64,000 bases of DNA, taken from contig NZ_WPNZ01000005.1 of NCBI RefSeq assembly GCF_009755605.1, positions 1 to 64,000 on the forward strand, written 5' to 3'. The notes beneath the pieces were generated by a model. The model saw only the letters and a list, made by a program, of their open reading frames with translations, was not told where the DNA came from and ran no database searches. This DNA comes from Streptomyces typhae (GTDB lineage: Bacteria; Actinomycetota; Actinomycetes; Streptomycetales; Streptomycetaceae). The translations under genes were made by a program, and so were the position numbers. Positions 51,793 through 62,400 of this stretch are shown here, one piece after another (the first letter of the stretch is position 1; each line of letters starts with the position of its first letter).

Positions 51793-53757
51793 ATGGCCAC
51801 CATCACGGAGCTTGCGGCCCCTGACTACCCGTACTGCGGGTATGGCGCCTTGCCGGAGGGCGAGGATCTTGTGGGCTGTCGAGGGCGGCGCGTGTATGAG
51901 TCGTGTCTGGCGCATCTCGACGACATGGCTCTCCGTGCCTACCTGGCCTCCCTGCGTCCTGGCAGCGATCTCGACCACCGCGGTACCACTATCAGCGCGG
52001 CCTTGCTGGAACGTCTGCTGAGTGCCGTGCGCAACCCCGACACGGGGCGTCCCTCTCTGGGAGCCGCGCGTTTTGACGGGGCGGTGTTCGATGGCGGCGC
52101 TCGGTTCGGCGGAGCGACCTTCACGGACCGCGCCGAGTTCAACGGAGTGAACTTCCGGGGCCTTGCCGAGTTCACGTCGACCTTTCAGCGCGAGGCCGGA
52201 TTCGCCAGGGCAACCTTCCACGGCCCGGCCGCCTTCGGAGGAGCGACCTTCGCACGCGACGCCGAGTTCGATGGGGCTGCCTTCACGGACAGCGCCAGGT
52301 TCACATGGGTGACCTTCAAGGCGGCGGCCACCTTCGACGGGGCGGTCTTCCGTGGTGACGCTGCCTTCGGCGGAGCGACATTCCGCAGTGTCACCGACTT
52401 CGGCGGAGTGGGCTTTGCCCACGACGCCTGGTTCGACGGGGCGGTCTTCCACGGTGTCACAGGGTTCGCCGGGGCGACCTTTGAGGGAATCGCAGGGTTC
52501 GCCGGGGCGGCCTTGAAGGGCGATGCCAGGTTCGGCGGAACCACGTTCGCGGACAGTGCCAGGTTCGCCGGGGCCGCGTTCACGGGTAACGCAAGCTTCC
52601 GCGGTGCGACGTTCTCCCGGGGAGCGTGGTTCGACGGGACGGTCTTCCAGGGTGCCGCCGACTTCGCTGGTGCGGTCTTCGAACGCGCCTCCATGGTCGG
52701 ACCGCTGGCATGTCGAGGGACGGTGGACATCTCACGGGCGGTTTTCGCCGGCGCGGTGACGTTGGAGATCGCGGCAAGCAGGGTGGAATGCTGGCGCACG
52801 CGGTGGACTTCCACGGCCGTGCTGCGACTGCGGCACGCGGCAGTGGGCCTCAGCGGCGCCGTGCTGGAAACTCCGGTGAGTGTCGCCGCCCACCCCCTGC
52901 CCTTCGCCCGGCGGGACGGTGCGCCACTGGACGAGTCCGCGATCGCGCGGCGCCCGGTGCGGATACTGGGCCTGCTGGGGACAGATGCCTCGCACCTGAC
53001 ACTCAGAGATGTCGACCTCACCACATGCCGGGTCGTCGGCACCTTCCATCTGGACCAGTTGCGTCTGCACGGTCGCTGTCCCCTGGCCACTGCCCCGACG
53101 GGGGCCCGCCGTCGGGGCGTGATGCCCCTGCGGCACACCACCCGTCAGACCCTGGTCGAAGAACACCACTGGCGCGCAGCCCGCGGACGCGCCGGGGAAG
53201 GCTGGACACCGGCCCCCACCGGCCACGCTCCGCTGCAGCCTGCCGCCTTGGCGCCGGTCTACCGAGAACTGCGTAAGGCATTCGAGGACAGCAAGAACGA
53301 GCCCGGGGCAGCGGACTTCTACTACGGCGAGATGGAAATGCGCCGCCACGACACAGACACTCCTCCGGCCGAGCGGTTCCTGCTCTGGCTGTACTGGGCG
53401 GCCTCCGGTTACGGGCTGCGGGCTTCCCGGGCCTTGGGCTGGTTGCTGGCCGCCATGACCACCACCGTCGTGCTGATGATCGGCTTCGGACTGCCGGACA
53501 CACCGGCCGAGGCCTTTCCACCCGGCGCCAGAGTCATCGGCAAGCAGAACCCGAAGCTGCACGCAGCCTTCACCGACCGCTTCACCGCCGCCCGTGCACA
53601 AAAGGCTGCCGACGTCGTCGTCAACTCCGTCATCTTCCGCTCCAGCGGCCAGGACTTGACCACCACCGGTCGCTACACGGAGATGGCCTCCCGATTGACC
53701 GAACCCGCCCTGCTCGCCCTGGCACTTCTCGCCGTCCGCGGCCGTGTGAAGCGATAA
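51793..53757 (+). CDS. Pentapeptide-repeat membrane protein
   Basis: A 654-residue protein. After an N-terminal cap (about 1-85) come some 50 pentapeptide units of the F-type (ARFDGAVFDGGARFGGATFT and so on to about residue 320), which build a quadrilateral beta-helix. A second part (about 330-520) is partly repeat-like, and the C-terminus has one or two membrane helices (LGWLLAAMTTTVVLMIGFGL and LLALALLAV). Such proteins may scaffold or bind DNA or membrane targets. The DNA repeats are diverged. It is convergent with the STAND-WD40 gene. Confidence 0.85.
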   Translation: MATITELAAPDYPYCGYGALPEGEDLVGCRGRRVYESCLAHLDDMALRAYLASLRPGSDLDHRGTTISAALLERLLSAVRNPDTGRPSLGAARFDGAVFDGGARFGGATFTDRAEFNGVNFRGLAEFTSTFQREAGFARATFHGPAAFGGATFARDAEFDGAAFTDSARFTWVTFKAAATFDGAVFRGDAAFGGATFRSVTDFGGVGFAHDAWFDGAVFHGVTGFAGATFEGIAGFAGAALKGDARFGGTTFADSARFAGAAFTGNASFRGATFSRGAWFDGTVFQGAADFAGAVFERASMVGPLACRGTVDISRAVFAGAVTLEIAASRVECWRTRWTSTAVLRLRHAAVGLSGAVLETPVSVAAHPLPFARRDGAPLDESAIARRPVRILGLLGTDASHLTLRDVDLTTCRVVGTFHLDQLRLHGRCPLATAPTGARRRGVMPLRHTTRQTLVEEHHWRAARGRAGEGWTPAPTGHAPLQPAALAPVYRELRKAFEDSKNEPGAADFYYGEMEMRRHDTDTPPAERFLLWLYWAASGYGLRASRALGWLLAAMTTTVVLMIGFGLPDTPAEAFPPGARVIGKQNPKLHAAFTDRFTAARAQKAADVVVNSVIFRSSGQDLTTTGRYTEMASRLTEPALLALALLAVRGRVKR

Positions 53758-53812
53758 GGGATCGACCACCTGTGACGCTCAACCGAGGCATCTCGCATCC
53801 TGCACAAGAACC

Positions 53813-53834
53813 GACCGGCTGGCTCCAGCCGGTC
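53813..53834. terminator. Hairpin between the pentapeptide and WD40 genes
   Basis: GACCGGCTGG and CCAGCCGGTC form a perfect 10-base stem with a CT loop, followed by CGTCATTCT. It lies 55 bases after the pentapeptide-repeat gene and serves as a likely terminator for both convergent genes. Confidence 0.7.
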
Positions 53835-53894
53835 CGTCATTCTGCTCCCACAGGCATCAAGGCCCGAATCGCTACGCGTCAACGCCCGGTGCTT

Positions 53895-56800
53895 CTACGC
53901 GGTGCACGCGGGTCGAGCAGGGCTCTCGGGCAGGTAGGTGGCGCGTTCGGTGCGGGTGAGGTTGCGGTGGATGGCGTTGCAGATCTTGCGTACGGACCGG
54001 GAGAGGGTGGGCAGATCGGTCCTCCAGTGCTGTGCCTTGCCTTCCCCTGCGACGCTCAGCGTCCGTCCATCCGGATGGAACGCCACCGCGGTGGCCTCTG
54101 CACTGTTGATGGGGTAGGTGGCGCGGGGGATGCCCAGTTCCGTGTCCCACAGCCGTAGGGACTTGTCGTCGGCGGTGGTTGCCACGGTTCGTCCGTCGGG
54201 GCTGAATGCCGTGGCTGTCACGTTGCCGGTGTGGCCGGTGAGAGAGGCACGTTGTGTGCCTGAGGCCGTGTTCCACAGGCGCAGGGTCTTGTCGAATACG
54301 GCGGTGGCGAGGGTCCGCCCGTCGGGGCTGAACATCAAGAGCGCCACGGGGCGGGGGAGACCGGTGAGCGTTTCCTTGACTTGGGCATGGCCCGTGTCCC
54401 ATAGGCGTACGGTTGTGTCGTCGGCGCTGGTGGCCAGGGTCTTCCCGTCGGGGCTGAACGCTACGGCGCGCACCCTTCCGATGTGGCCGGTGAGGGAGGC
54501 ACGGGGCTTGCCCGATGCCGCATCCCACAGATGCACCGTGCTTTCGTCGCCGTACCGGCCGGCGGTTGCCAGGGTCTGGCCGTCCGGGCTGATCACAGTC
54601 GTATGGTCAGTGGGGTGACCGGCGCGCACCGTGCGCTCGCCGCGCGTTGTGATGTCCCAAAGACGGGCCGTTTCATCCGCGCTGCCAGTGGCAAGAGTCC
54701 GCCCGTCAGGGCCGAAAGCCAGATCCAGGATCATATCGGTGTGCCCGGGGAGGGTCTCCCGTACCGTGCCTGAGGCTGTGTCCCATAGGCGCACCACCCC
54801 GACGAAGTCGCCAGTAGCCATGGTTCGTCCGTCCGGGCTGAAGGCTGCCGTATCCGTCCGCTCGGTGATGTGGGTGCGTGCCTTGCCCGAAGCCACGTCC
54901 CATAAGCGCAGCGTATTGTCGTCGTCGCCGGTGGCCAAGGCCAGACCGTCGGGACTGAAGACAAGCCCCGTCACGCTGCCGGTGTGACCGTTCAGGACTG
55001 TGCGGGTCGTGCCCCTGGCGGCATTCCACAGGAGAACTTTCCCATCGCCACCGCCAGTGGCCAGGGTCCGACCGTCGGGGCTGAACTCCAACTCCGCGAT
55101 CCCTCCAGTGTGGCCGGTGAGGGCGGAGCGTGACTCGCCCGATGCCACGTCCCACAGCCGGACAACACTGGCAGCGTCACTGCTGGCCACTATTTTGCTG
55201 TCCGGGCTGAACGCCACGTGGCCACTCATACCTTCGGCTGCAGTTATAGAGGCGTATGCCTTACCGTTCGCCGTGTTCCACAGCCGTACGGCCCCTTCGT
55301 CTCCTCCGGTAGCCAGGGTCCTTCCATCCGGGCTGAAAACCACTGAAGAAACTTCGTCGGCATGTCCCGAAAGACGGTGCCGTATCGGCAAGCCCGCAGC
55401 GGAGTAGAGGCTGGAGGCTGCCTCTGGTGTGGGGGAGGTCCGGTGGGCGTGGATGGCCAGCAGCGAGCCCAGGTCCGGATCGCTTGTGAGCAGGGCATCG
55501 GATCGGGCGGCCAGTTGCCTGGACTGTGCTACGCGCTGCGCTTCGAGGGCTCGGTCGCTTTGCCGGTCGCTGGTCCGGGACTGCTGCCAGGCCAGCACTC
55601 CGGCGGTCAGGGCGAGGACGAGGAGTACGGACACGGCTCCTGCGAAGCGGCGCAGTCGTCGGGTGTTGCGGTGTTCGGCTTGCTGTTCCTGGTGGCGGGC
55701 TGTGGTGCTGGCGTTGAGGAAGGCGCGTTCGGTGCTGATGAGTTCGGGGTGATGGTGGGCTTGGGGGAAGTGTTCCTGGGTAGTGGCGAGGCGGGTGCCG
55801 CGGTAGAGGGCTCCGGGGTCCTGGTCGAGTTCCTGCCAGGTGCGGGCGGCTTCGGTGAGCCGGCGGTGGCAGCGCAGGCGTTCGCGGCTTTCCTCGATCC
55901 AGCCATGCAGGCGCGGCCAGCCGGTGATAAGGGCTTCGTGCGCGATGTCGACCGTGCCGTCGTCAAGGGTGATCAGGCGGGCGCGGGCCAACTTGTCCAG
56001 CACCTGATCGATGTCGCCGGAATCGGTGGTCAGGCCGAACTCGGAGCGGGAGGCGGGGCGACGGGTGTCCGGAGTTCCCTCTCCTGGAGTGATGAGCCTG
56101 AGCAGCAGCAGCCGGGCCAGCTGTCTCTGGGGTGCGGTCAGCTGTGTGTGGAGAGACTCGGCGGTATGGGCGATCGCTCCGTGCAGCCCTCCGGCCGCCT
56201 CGTATGCCTCCACCGTCAGAACCCGTCCGCGGCGTCGCAGCCAGGTCTCCAGCAAGACATGGGACAGCAGCGGCAAGCTGCCGGGTTCGTCCTTGACCTC
56301 GTCGATGAGCCGGGCAGACAGTTTGCGCTCCACCATCAGTCCTGCTGTCTGTGCGGGCCGGACGATCGCGTCGTTCAGTTCGGCCGGGCTCATCGGGCCG
56401 ACGAGCAAGGTGCAGTCGGGCAAGGTGTCGGCCAGGGCCCGGTGTTCGGCGCAGCGGCCGTAGAAGTCGGCGCGTACGGCGATCAGGACGCGCAGTCCGC
56501 TGCCCGGGTCGCGCGCGGTGAGCAGTCGGTCGATGAACTCCGCTCGTTCATCCGGGCTACGGCAGAGGGTGAAGATCTCCTCGAACTGGTCAACGACGAC
56601 GACGGTCTCGGCATCCTCTTCGGCCGCTTTCAGGGCCGCGACATGAGTGGCAAGAGGCCGTTCCCCGGGGGTGAGAATCCTGATCGCTGCCAGGTTCCGG
56701 CCTCCGGACCGCAGGGCGGGGGTCAGTCCGGCGCGCAACAGGGAGGACTTCCCGCTGCCGGACGGGCCGACAACCGCGGCGAAACGGCGCTCGTCCAGCA

Positions 56801-57191
56801 GCGCCTTCGCCCTCGCCACCAAGGCGTCGCGGCCGAAGAACTTGTGGTGGTCGTCCGGCTCGAAGCGGGCCAGACCCTGGTAGGGAGAGGGGAGCCCGTC
56901 ATCACTGCGTTCAGCCGCCGCGACCGCGTCGCGGGCCTCTTTCCACCGGCGTTCCCACGCGACCGGATCCCCTCGGCAGGCGCGCACATAGGCCAAGGTG
57001 ACAGTCAGGGACGGTAGTCGCGTGCCGGCGGCTGCCTGCGAGAGAACCGTCACGGAGTAGTGCGCGCTGCGCGCCATGGCCCGGTAAGTGAGGCCATCCG
57101 CCTCTTGGCGCAGCTTTCGCAGCTCGAACGCGAACCGCTCCACCGGGCCCGCGTGCGGATCAAGGGGCGCTTCCGGTCGGCCCTTGGGCAC
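53895..57191 (-). CDS. HTH-STAND NTPase-WD40 signalling protein
   Basis: A 1098-residue protein with a helix-turn-helix region (about 18-75; FAFELRKLRQEADGLTYRAM), a STAND-type AAA NTPase (about 105-440; P-loop GPSGSGKSS at 142-150, Walker B VVVVDQFEEIF), one membrane helix (about 516-536, FAGAVSVLLVLALTAGVLAW) and eleven recognisable WD40 blades (about 602-1060; GHTG..FSPDGRTLATG..D..VRLWD). Eleven rather than fourteen suggests that some blades are degenerate. GTG 57191 has GAGGGG upstream. STAND-WD40 proteins act in signalling and, in some cases, phage defence; the ligand is unknown. Confidence 0.88.
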   Translation of the reverse strand: MPKGRPEAPLDPHAGPVERFAFELRKLRQEADGLTYRAMARSAHYSVTVLSQAAAGTRLPSLTVTLAYVRACRGDPVAWERRWKEARDAVAAAERSDDGLPSPYQGLARFEPDDHHKFFGRDALVARAKALLDERRFAAVVGPSGSGKSSLLRAGLTPALRSGGRNLAAIRILTPGERPLATHVAALKAAEEDAETVVVVDQFEEIFTLCRSPDERAEFIDRLLTARDPGSGLRVLIAVRADFYGRCAEHRALADTLPDCTLLVGPMSPAELNDAIVRPAQTAGLMVERKLSARLIDEVKDEPGSLPLLSHVLLETWLRRRGRVLTVEAYEAAGGLHGAIAHTAESLHTQLTAPQRQLARLLLLRLITPGEGTPDTRRPASRSEFGLTTDSGDIDQVLDKLARARLITLDDGTVDIAHEALITGWPRLHGWIEESRERLRCHRRLTEAARTWQELDQDPGALYRGTRLATTQEHFPQAHHHPELISTERAFLNASTTARHQEQQAEHRNTRRLRRFAGAVSVLLVLALTAGVLAWQQSRTSDRQSDRALEAQRVAQSRQLAARSDALLTSDPDLGSLLAIHAHRTSPTPEAASSLYSAAGLPIRHRLSGHADEVSSVVFSPDGRTLATGGDEGAVRLWNTANGKAYASITAAEGMSGHVAFSPDSKIVASSDAASVVRLWDVASGESRSALTGHTGGIAELEFSPDGRTLATGGGDGKVLLWNAARGTTRTVLNGHTGSVTGLVFSPDGLALATGDDDNTLRLWDVASGKARTHITERTDTAAFSPDGRTMATGDFVGVVRLWDTASGTVRETLPGHTDMILDLAFGPDGRTLATGSADETARLWDITTRGERTVRAGHPTDHTTVISPDGQTLATAGRYGDESTVHLWDAASGKPRASLTGHIGRVRAVAFSPDGKTLATSADDTTVRLWDTGHAQVKETLTGLPRPVALLMFSPDGRTLATAVFDKTLRLWNTASGTQRASLTGHTGNVTATAFSPDGRTVATTADDKSLRLWDTELGIPRATYPINSAEATAVAFHPDGRTLSVAGEGKAQHWRTDLPTLSRSVRKICNAIHRNLTRTERATYLPESPARPACTA

Positions 57192-57527
57192 GGCTCCCCC
57201 CTCGGGCCGTTCGGCTGCCTCAACTCGGCCCACGTGAGGAACCGGCTGAGACGCCCTGCAAGAGCCGCTTCCAGCCTTCGCGTCTGCACGCCTTCCTCTT
57301 TGTTCGGTGTGGCGCGGGGGTCTGCCGAACAACTGCTCAGCCCGGTGAACTGCTGAACACAACGCCCCACCGGAGCCTGGACCGGATGCAGAGCCGGCCA
57401 CGGCGCCCGGCCGGGGGCACACCGAAGGGATGCCTTCCGGCCAGCGCAGGCCGAACGGCGTCAGGTGTGCCTTCAGGGGGCCCGCCTCGCCGGTGACCTT
57501 CACCGGCGAACAACGAATCGAGGAAAC
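57192..57527. other. 336-base gap between divergent WD40 and secreted-protein genes
   Basis: Neither strand shows a supported gene. The gap must carry both promoters. An inverted repeat, CCGGTGACC/TTCACCGG, occurs near 57490-57506 about 25 bases before the secreted-protein start. Confidence 0.4.
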
Positions 57528-57947
57528 GTGACGGTTGCATCAGCCCCTCGCCTCAAGCGTAAAGCCGCACTCCTGATGATGAGCGCTGCCCTGACCGCCG
57601 GGGCAGCCGCCACGTCGGTGGCGGCGAGCCCGTCCACTTCAACCGACATCGGTGTGCAGTCCTGCTACGGCAGCGCCAAGAACTACACGGCCACCGGCAA
57701 CGGGATCGACCGCGCGTACTGGCCGTCGACCGGCTACAAGTACACCACCGGCAACTGCGACGACATCAACGTCAAGACGAACTACACCCGTACCGTCCGA
57801 GCCTGCTGGAAGACTATTCCGTGCAGCGGCTGGGTGAGTGCCCCCAAGGGCCAGTGGACCGTGGTCAAGGACGACGTGCCCAACGGCTGGGGCTTCTATC
57901 TCGAGTTCAAGGGCGGTAACAACGGCACAGGAAAGGCCGCTTACTGA
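57528..57947 (+). CDS. Small secreted cysteine-containing protein
   Basis: A 139-residue protein with a basic start and Sec signal (LKRKAALLMMSAALTAGAAA, cleavage near VAA). The mature part of about 100 residues is rich in Tyr, Thr, Asn and Gly and has four cysteines (SCYGSAKNYT, GNCDDINVKTN, RACWKTIPCSGW), enough for two disulfides. It looks like a compact extracellular protein such as an inhibitor or toxin-like domain; I know no match. GTG 57528 has GAGGA upstream. It is divergent from the STAND-WD40 gene. Confidence 0.65.
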   Translation: MTVASAPRLKRKAALLMMSAALTAGAAATSVAASPSTSTDIGVQSCYGSAKNYTATGNGIDRAYWPSTGYKYTTGNCDDINVKTNYTRTVRACWKTIPCSGWVSAPKGQWTVVKDDVPNGWGFYLEFKGGNNGTGKAAY

Positions 57948-58178
57948 CGCGACCACAACCGGGCACGAAACCGGGCACGACGCACACGTTGCCCACCAGG
58001 CGGCCCGGCCCTGCGCCCGGGTCCGGCCGCCACCAACGCACCGCATCGGACCGGGCTCCCAGGCGCAGGTGGACCCTCAGTCCTCACAACGATGTTCCCG
58101 GAGCCGTTCGGCGCCCACGCACACCTGGCCGGCCTACGGCGCCAGAGGGCACGTCGCGGAAAGTGCTGGAGAGTGGAT

Positions 58179-58760
58179 TCACGCCAAGAAGTCCTCGATC
58201 AGCTCGACCGGGTTGGCGGCCTTGGTGGCCTCTTCCTCCCAGCCCGGGCAGTCCATGTCGAACACCATCACAGGCAGTGGACGGCCGAAGATCCTCTCGA
58301 TGGTGCCGCTCTCGTGGAGGTGACGGGCGAGGCCGACAACGGCGTCGTGGAAGTGGAGTTCGAGAAGGCCGGACTTGGCGCGAAGCCCGTCGTCCTCCAG
58401 CGTCCGGCCGAGATCGAACTCGCCGTCGTACCAGATGCCGAGGCTCCTGACCTCCCCCTCGAAGAGCGGGCCGCCGACCCGGTCCTCGGGGACGTTGCCG
58501 AGCCTGTCAAAGCCCTCAAGGATCCAGAACGCATAGTTCCAGCGCGCCTCCCAGTGATCGGAATCCCGGCGCATCTGCTCCTCGTACTGGCTCTCCGTGT
58601 TGTAACCGATGTCCACGTACGGGCGGCGGTTGTCGGCGTCGACGCGCCAGATGTTGAGGGCCAGGACGTAAATCTCACGCTTCAGCTGCTCGGGGACGCG
58701 CTCCAGGATGCCGGTGGCGGCCTGCCGCAGATGCGTCTGGAAACTCTTCGGTTCCGTCAC
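58179..58760 (-). CDS. Hypothetical protein, acidic, immunity-like
   Basis: A 193-residue acidic soluble protein starting at GTG 58760 (VTEPKSFQTHLRQAATGILE). It has a helical N-terminus, an aromatic middle (RRPYVDIGYNTESQYEEQMR, DHWEARWNYAFWILEG) and an acidic C-terminus (DMDCPGWEEEATKAANPVEL). The composition and size resemble cytoplasmic immunity or SMI1-like proteins; this is only a resemblance. It is divergent from nothing obvious and lies downstream of the GNAT gene on the same strand. Confidence 0.6.
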   Translation of the reverse strand: MTEPKSFQTHLRQAATGILERVPEQLKREIYVLALNIWRVDADNRRPYVDIGYNTESQYEEQMRRDSDHWEARWNYAFWILEGFDRLGNVPEDRVGGPLFEGEVRSLGIWYDGEFDLGRTLEDDGLRAKSGLLELHFHDAVVGLARHLHESGTIERIFGRPLPVMVFDMDCPGWEEEATKAANPVELIEDFLA

Positions 58761-58870
58761 AGCGACAGCGTCTCACTCACCACCCACACCTGCATGCCAC
58801 CATCCGGGACTCGAACAGCCCGGGATCCGCTCGCCCCTCGGAACGCCCTCACCCGCGGGTCAGGACAAGC

Positions 58871-59446
58871 TCAGGTGGCCGCGGCCGGTTCCGCCGTCGG
58901 CCCGTCGGGGTGCTGCGGCGGGCCGTCCTGTTCTGGTACGGGGATGGCGAGTTGTGCCGTGCCCTGCTCCCAGCTCTCCACGACTCCTCCGAAGCCGCGG
59001 AAGTGCTGGAGGGCGGGTACGTTCTCGCCCAGTACGTCGGCGTACACCGTGCGCAGCTCGGAGCGTGCCGCGGTGCGCAGGATGCGCCGGGTCAGCCAGG
59101 TGCCGATGCCCCGGCGCTGCCAGACATCCTCCACCATGAGGGCGAGCTGGGGCTGGTACCCCCGGCTCGCGGGGGCGAATTCGCCCATGGCGATCGTCTG
59201 CCCGGCCGGTGTCGTGACGATGAAGTAGTTGCTGTGTCCGGCGAGGAAGTGCTTGCGCAGCATGCGCGGCACGCCGTGGACGGGGGCGTGATAGCGCCGG
59301 TAGAGCGAGCGCGGGGAGCAGCGGGTGTGCAGCGCTTCGACGGCCGGTACGTCAGCGGCGGCGGCTGCTCGCAAGAGGAGGCGGCAGTTGTCGACCGTCT
59401 GCTGTTCCTCGTCGTCGCGTACGGCGTACGGGTCGGGGGTGGTCAT
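58871..59446 (-). CDS. GNAT-family N-acetyltransferase
   Basis: A 191-residue acetyltransferase. The acetyl-CoA motif A is LALMVEDVWQRRGIGTWLTR (Q-R-R-G-I-G-T), followed by RTVYADVLGENVPALQHFRG. ATG 59446 overlaps the stop of the PUFA-synthase-like gene (ATGA, 59443-59446); ATG 59461 is an alternative inside that gene. GGAG lies 9 bases before 59446. The coupling suggests it acts with, or on the product of, the synthase. Confidence 0.85.
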   Translation of the reverse strand: MTTPDPYAVRDDEEQQTVDNCRLLLRAAAAADVPAVEALHTRCSPRSLYRRYHAPVHGVPRMLRKHFLAGHSNYFIVTTPAGQTIAMGEFAPASRGYQPQLALMVEDVWQRRGIGTWLTRRILRTAARSELRTVYADVLGENVPALQHFRGFGGVVESWEQGTAQLAIPVPEQDGPPQHPDGPTAEPAAAT

Positions 59447-62400
59447 GGGCCTGTTCTCCATTCAGTGGTCGGCCCCTCGGTCAGGCGGAGGGCCAGACCG
59501 GTGGCGTGGTAGATGCAGGTGCCGTCGACGTGCAGCCAGCCGTCGCCGCTGAGCACAAGGCCGGCCGCGTCGTGGCGGTGGCCGGTGATGTCCACGTCCA
59601 CCGTGATCAGGGAGTCGGTGGGGGTCACCTGGCCGCGGTACTTCCACAGCAGAGGGCCGGACGCGGCTGCCACTGGTTCGGTCCGCAGGGGGGTGGTTTC
59701 CGCGTCGGTGCCCTGCTGGATCAGGTGGCAGTGCAGCAGCTGGTACATGGCCTCGACGCCCAATGACCCTGGTTGTACGGGGTCCTGGAAGAAGTGCGCG
59801 GCGAAGTACCAGTCACCCGGGTCGACGCGTTTCTCGGCCCGCAGTCTGCCCAGGCCCGCGCGACCGCCTTGCGGCCAGTAGCCGGTGAGCCGGTCCAGCA
59901 TCAGCAGCGGAGTGGAGGTCAGCGGCGCCCGACCGCTGAACCAGCGTCGCGGACGGGAGGTGAGGTCGCCGTCCCCGATCGGTGCCTCGGCCGTGTCGGG
60001 CGCGAGCGGCGGAGGGCCGGGCAGCCCTGTCCGGGTGGCGAACGCGTCCGGGGGGAAGAACCCGAAACCGGTGGTGCCGGTGAGGACGCTCACACCGTCG
60101 GCCGTGCACTCCAGGTCGAAGAAGACCAGGGCCATCGTGCCGTCGTTGACGTGTTCGCGCAGGGTGGCCCGTGTGGTCAGGACGCGGGCCCCGGGGGGCA
60201 CGGCCGCGACGAGCTGTGCCTCGCCGTCGAGGTTGCGGAACACCGGGGTGCCGGCCAGATCCCTGGCTGCTCCGGTGTACTGGGCGAGCCAGCCGCACGG
60301 TTGCAGGGCCGCTTCGAGGAGCACGGCGGGAGGCGGCGACGATCGGTTGCCGTCGTCGCGGAACCAGGCATGCTCCGCGATGTCGTACTCCGACTCGATG
60401 GCACTGCCCGGAGCCGGCGCGCCCGGTGCCGCCGACAGCCGGGTGATCCGGGTGAGGCACTGGTAGGGCGGTGCGGGAAGCCGAATCACGCGTGGCCGGC
60501 GGTCGAGCGCGAGGTGGGCGGGCCCGAGCGCGTCGCTCGGCCGTCCCCACGCCGCCGCCAGCATCGACGCGTGATCCAGGCGCAGCCCGTCGCGCACCAG
60601 GGCCCGGGAGTCGGTTCCCGACGGGCGCAGGGCAGGCAGGGCGGCCGGGGGAATGTGCGGCCGCGCGCCCTGGACGGGCGCTGCGGCCAGGCGCCGCCAC
60701 TGCTCCAGCGGCCAGTCCTGGGCCAGCTGGAGTGCCACACCCTGTGCGCGCAGCACGGCAGTTGTGCCGCTCGTGCACACCACGTCCGCCCGGAGGCGGG
60801 GCTCGTGGGACTCCGTGTCGACGGCGGTGATGGTCGCCTCGCACGTCACGGGGCCGTCGGGTGCGGCGCCGGGGGTGTGCTGGAGGACGCACCGGGCACC
60901 GGGCAGAGGCTGGAAGCGCCAGCCGTCCCGGTCCCGGGTGAGCCCCAGCGCGGTGAGGTGGAAGGCCAGGGCCTGGTGCACGCCTTCCAGGAGGAACGGT
61001 AGGCCGCCCGTATCGGACAGGGCACTGCCGGTGTCCGCGAGGGCGGGTGGACGCCGCAGACGGGCGCTCAGGTGCCCCAGGCCGTGCGGGCCGCCGTACG
61101 GATCGAAGGACGGGACGTGGTGAAGGACCGCCGTGTCGCCGGTGCCGCCACGCGGGGTGCGCACGTGCGAGCGGGTGGCCACGGTCCACTCGGCGTCGAA
61201 GCAGTCGTAGGGCCGGCCGTCATGGAACGCGCGTACCTGCGCGGGGCTGAAGCGTGCGGCAGCGCGGCCGCCTTCGTACGGCGGACCGGACGGGGCGGGG
61301 ACGGCGGCGCTGCCCGCGGCCGCGGGGTACGCGCGCAGCGTGAGCACGGCACGGTCCGGACCGTGAACGACGTGCTGGAAGGGTTCGCCGGGCCCGTTGC
61401 GCCGATGCTGGAGCCGCTCGCCGGGCCCGGGGAGCGGGCCGTGGAGGATCAGCTCCAGCCGGGAGGACCGCCCCGGCGCGCAGGGCGTCGGCGTGGGAGC
61501 AGCTTGGAGCATCGTGGACAGGCACACATGTCCGGAAGCGTCGAGCAGGAGCCGGTCGGTCGCACCGGGGGCGCGCGGGTTGTGGGCTTGGTCGTGGCTG
61601 TGCGCTTCGGTCGCTCCGGAGGCGCGCGGATCGCGGGTCCGGTCGACGCCGTGCGCTGCGGTCGCACCGGAAGCACGCGGACCGCGGGCCAGGTCGACGC
61701 CCTGCGCTGCGTGCGCCTCGTGGCTCCGCAGCAGCAGGCCGTGCAGGTGCCGGTGCTGTGCCAGCAGTGCGGCATGAGCGGCTGCCGCTCGCGTGAGGTC
61801 GTCCGCCCGGCCGGGCGGGGGAGGCTGGACGTCGGGCCGGGCGTCGGGCCGGGCGTCGGGCCGGGTGGCAGCCCGGACAGCGGGCCGGTCGGGGCCGCCG
61901 GTGGCCGCGTCCGGCGGTGGCAGGGGCGGCGCGGGTGCCATGACCACCGCCGGGCTCGCGGCAGGGCCGCGAACAACTGCACCCGTGGGCACCTGGTGCG
62001 GTCGGCCGACGCCCCGCGGCGATGTACCGGTTGCCGCTGCCAAGTGAGCGAGGAGCGCCCGGTCGTCGGCGGTGACGCCGGCGGCGACAAGTTCCGCGCA
62101 CACGGCGAGCAGCCGCTCCAGGCCCCGCCCGTCGGTGGGGTCCAGGGCGAGGGCCAGGTGCGGGCGATCTCCCAGGATCTCGCGGATCCACTGGGTGCAC
62201 CGCTCCTTGGGCCCGTGCTCCACGAAGACCCGTACACCGTCCGCCCACGCCCGCTCCACCGCGCCGGGGAAGTCGATCGTTCCCAGAGCCTGGGCGACGC
62301 TGGCCTCGGCGATCCCGTCCGGAGTCGGGTCGAAGCGGAAGGTGCCCGCGCAGGTGTAGAAACGCACGCCGCCGACGGGGCGTACCGGGCGGTGGAAGTA

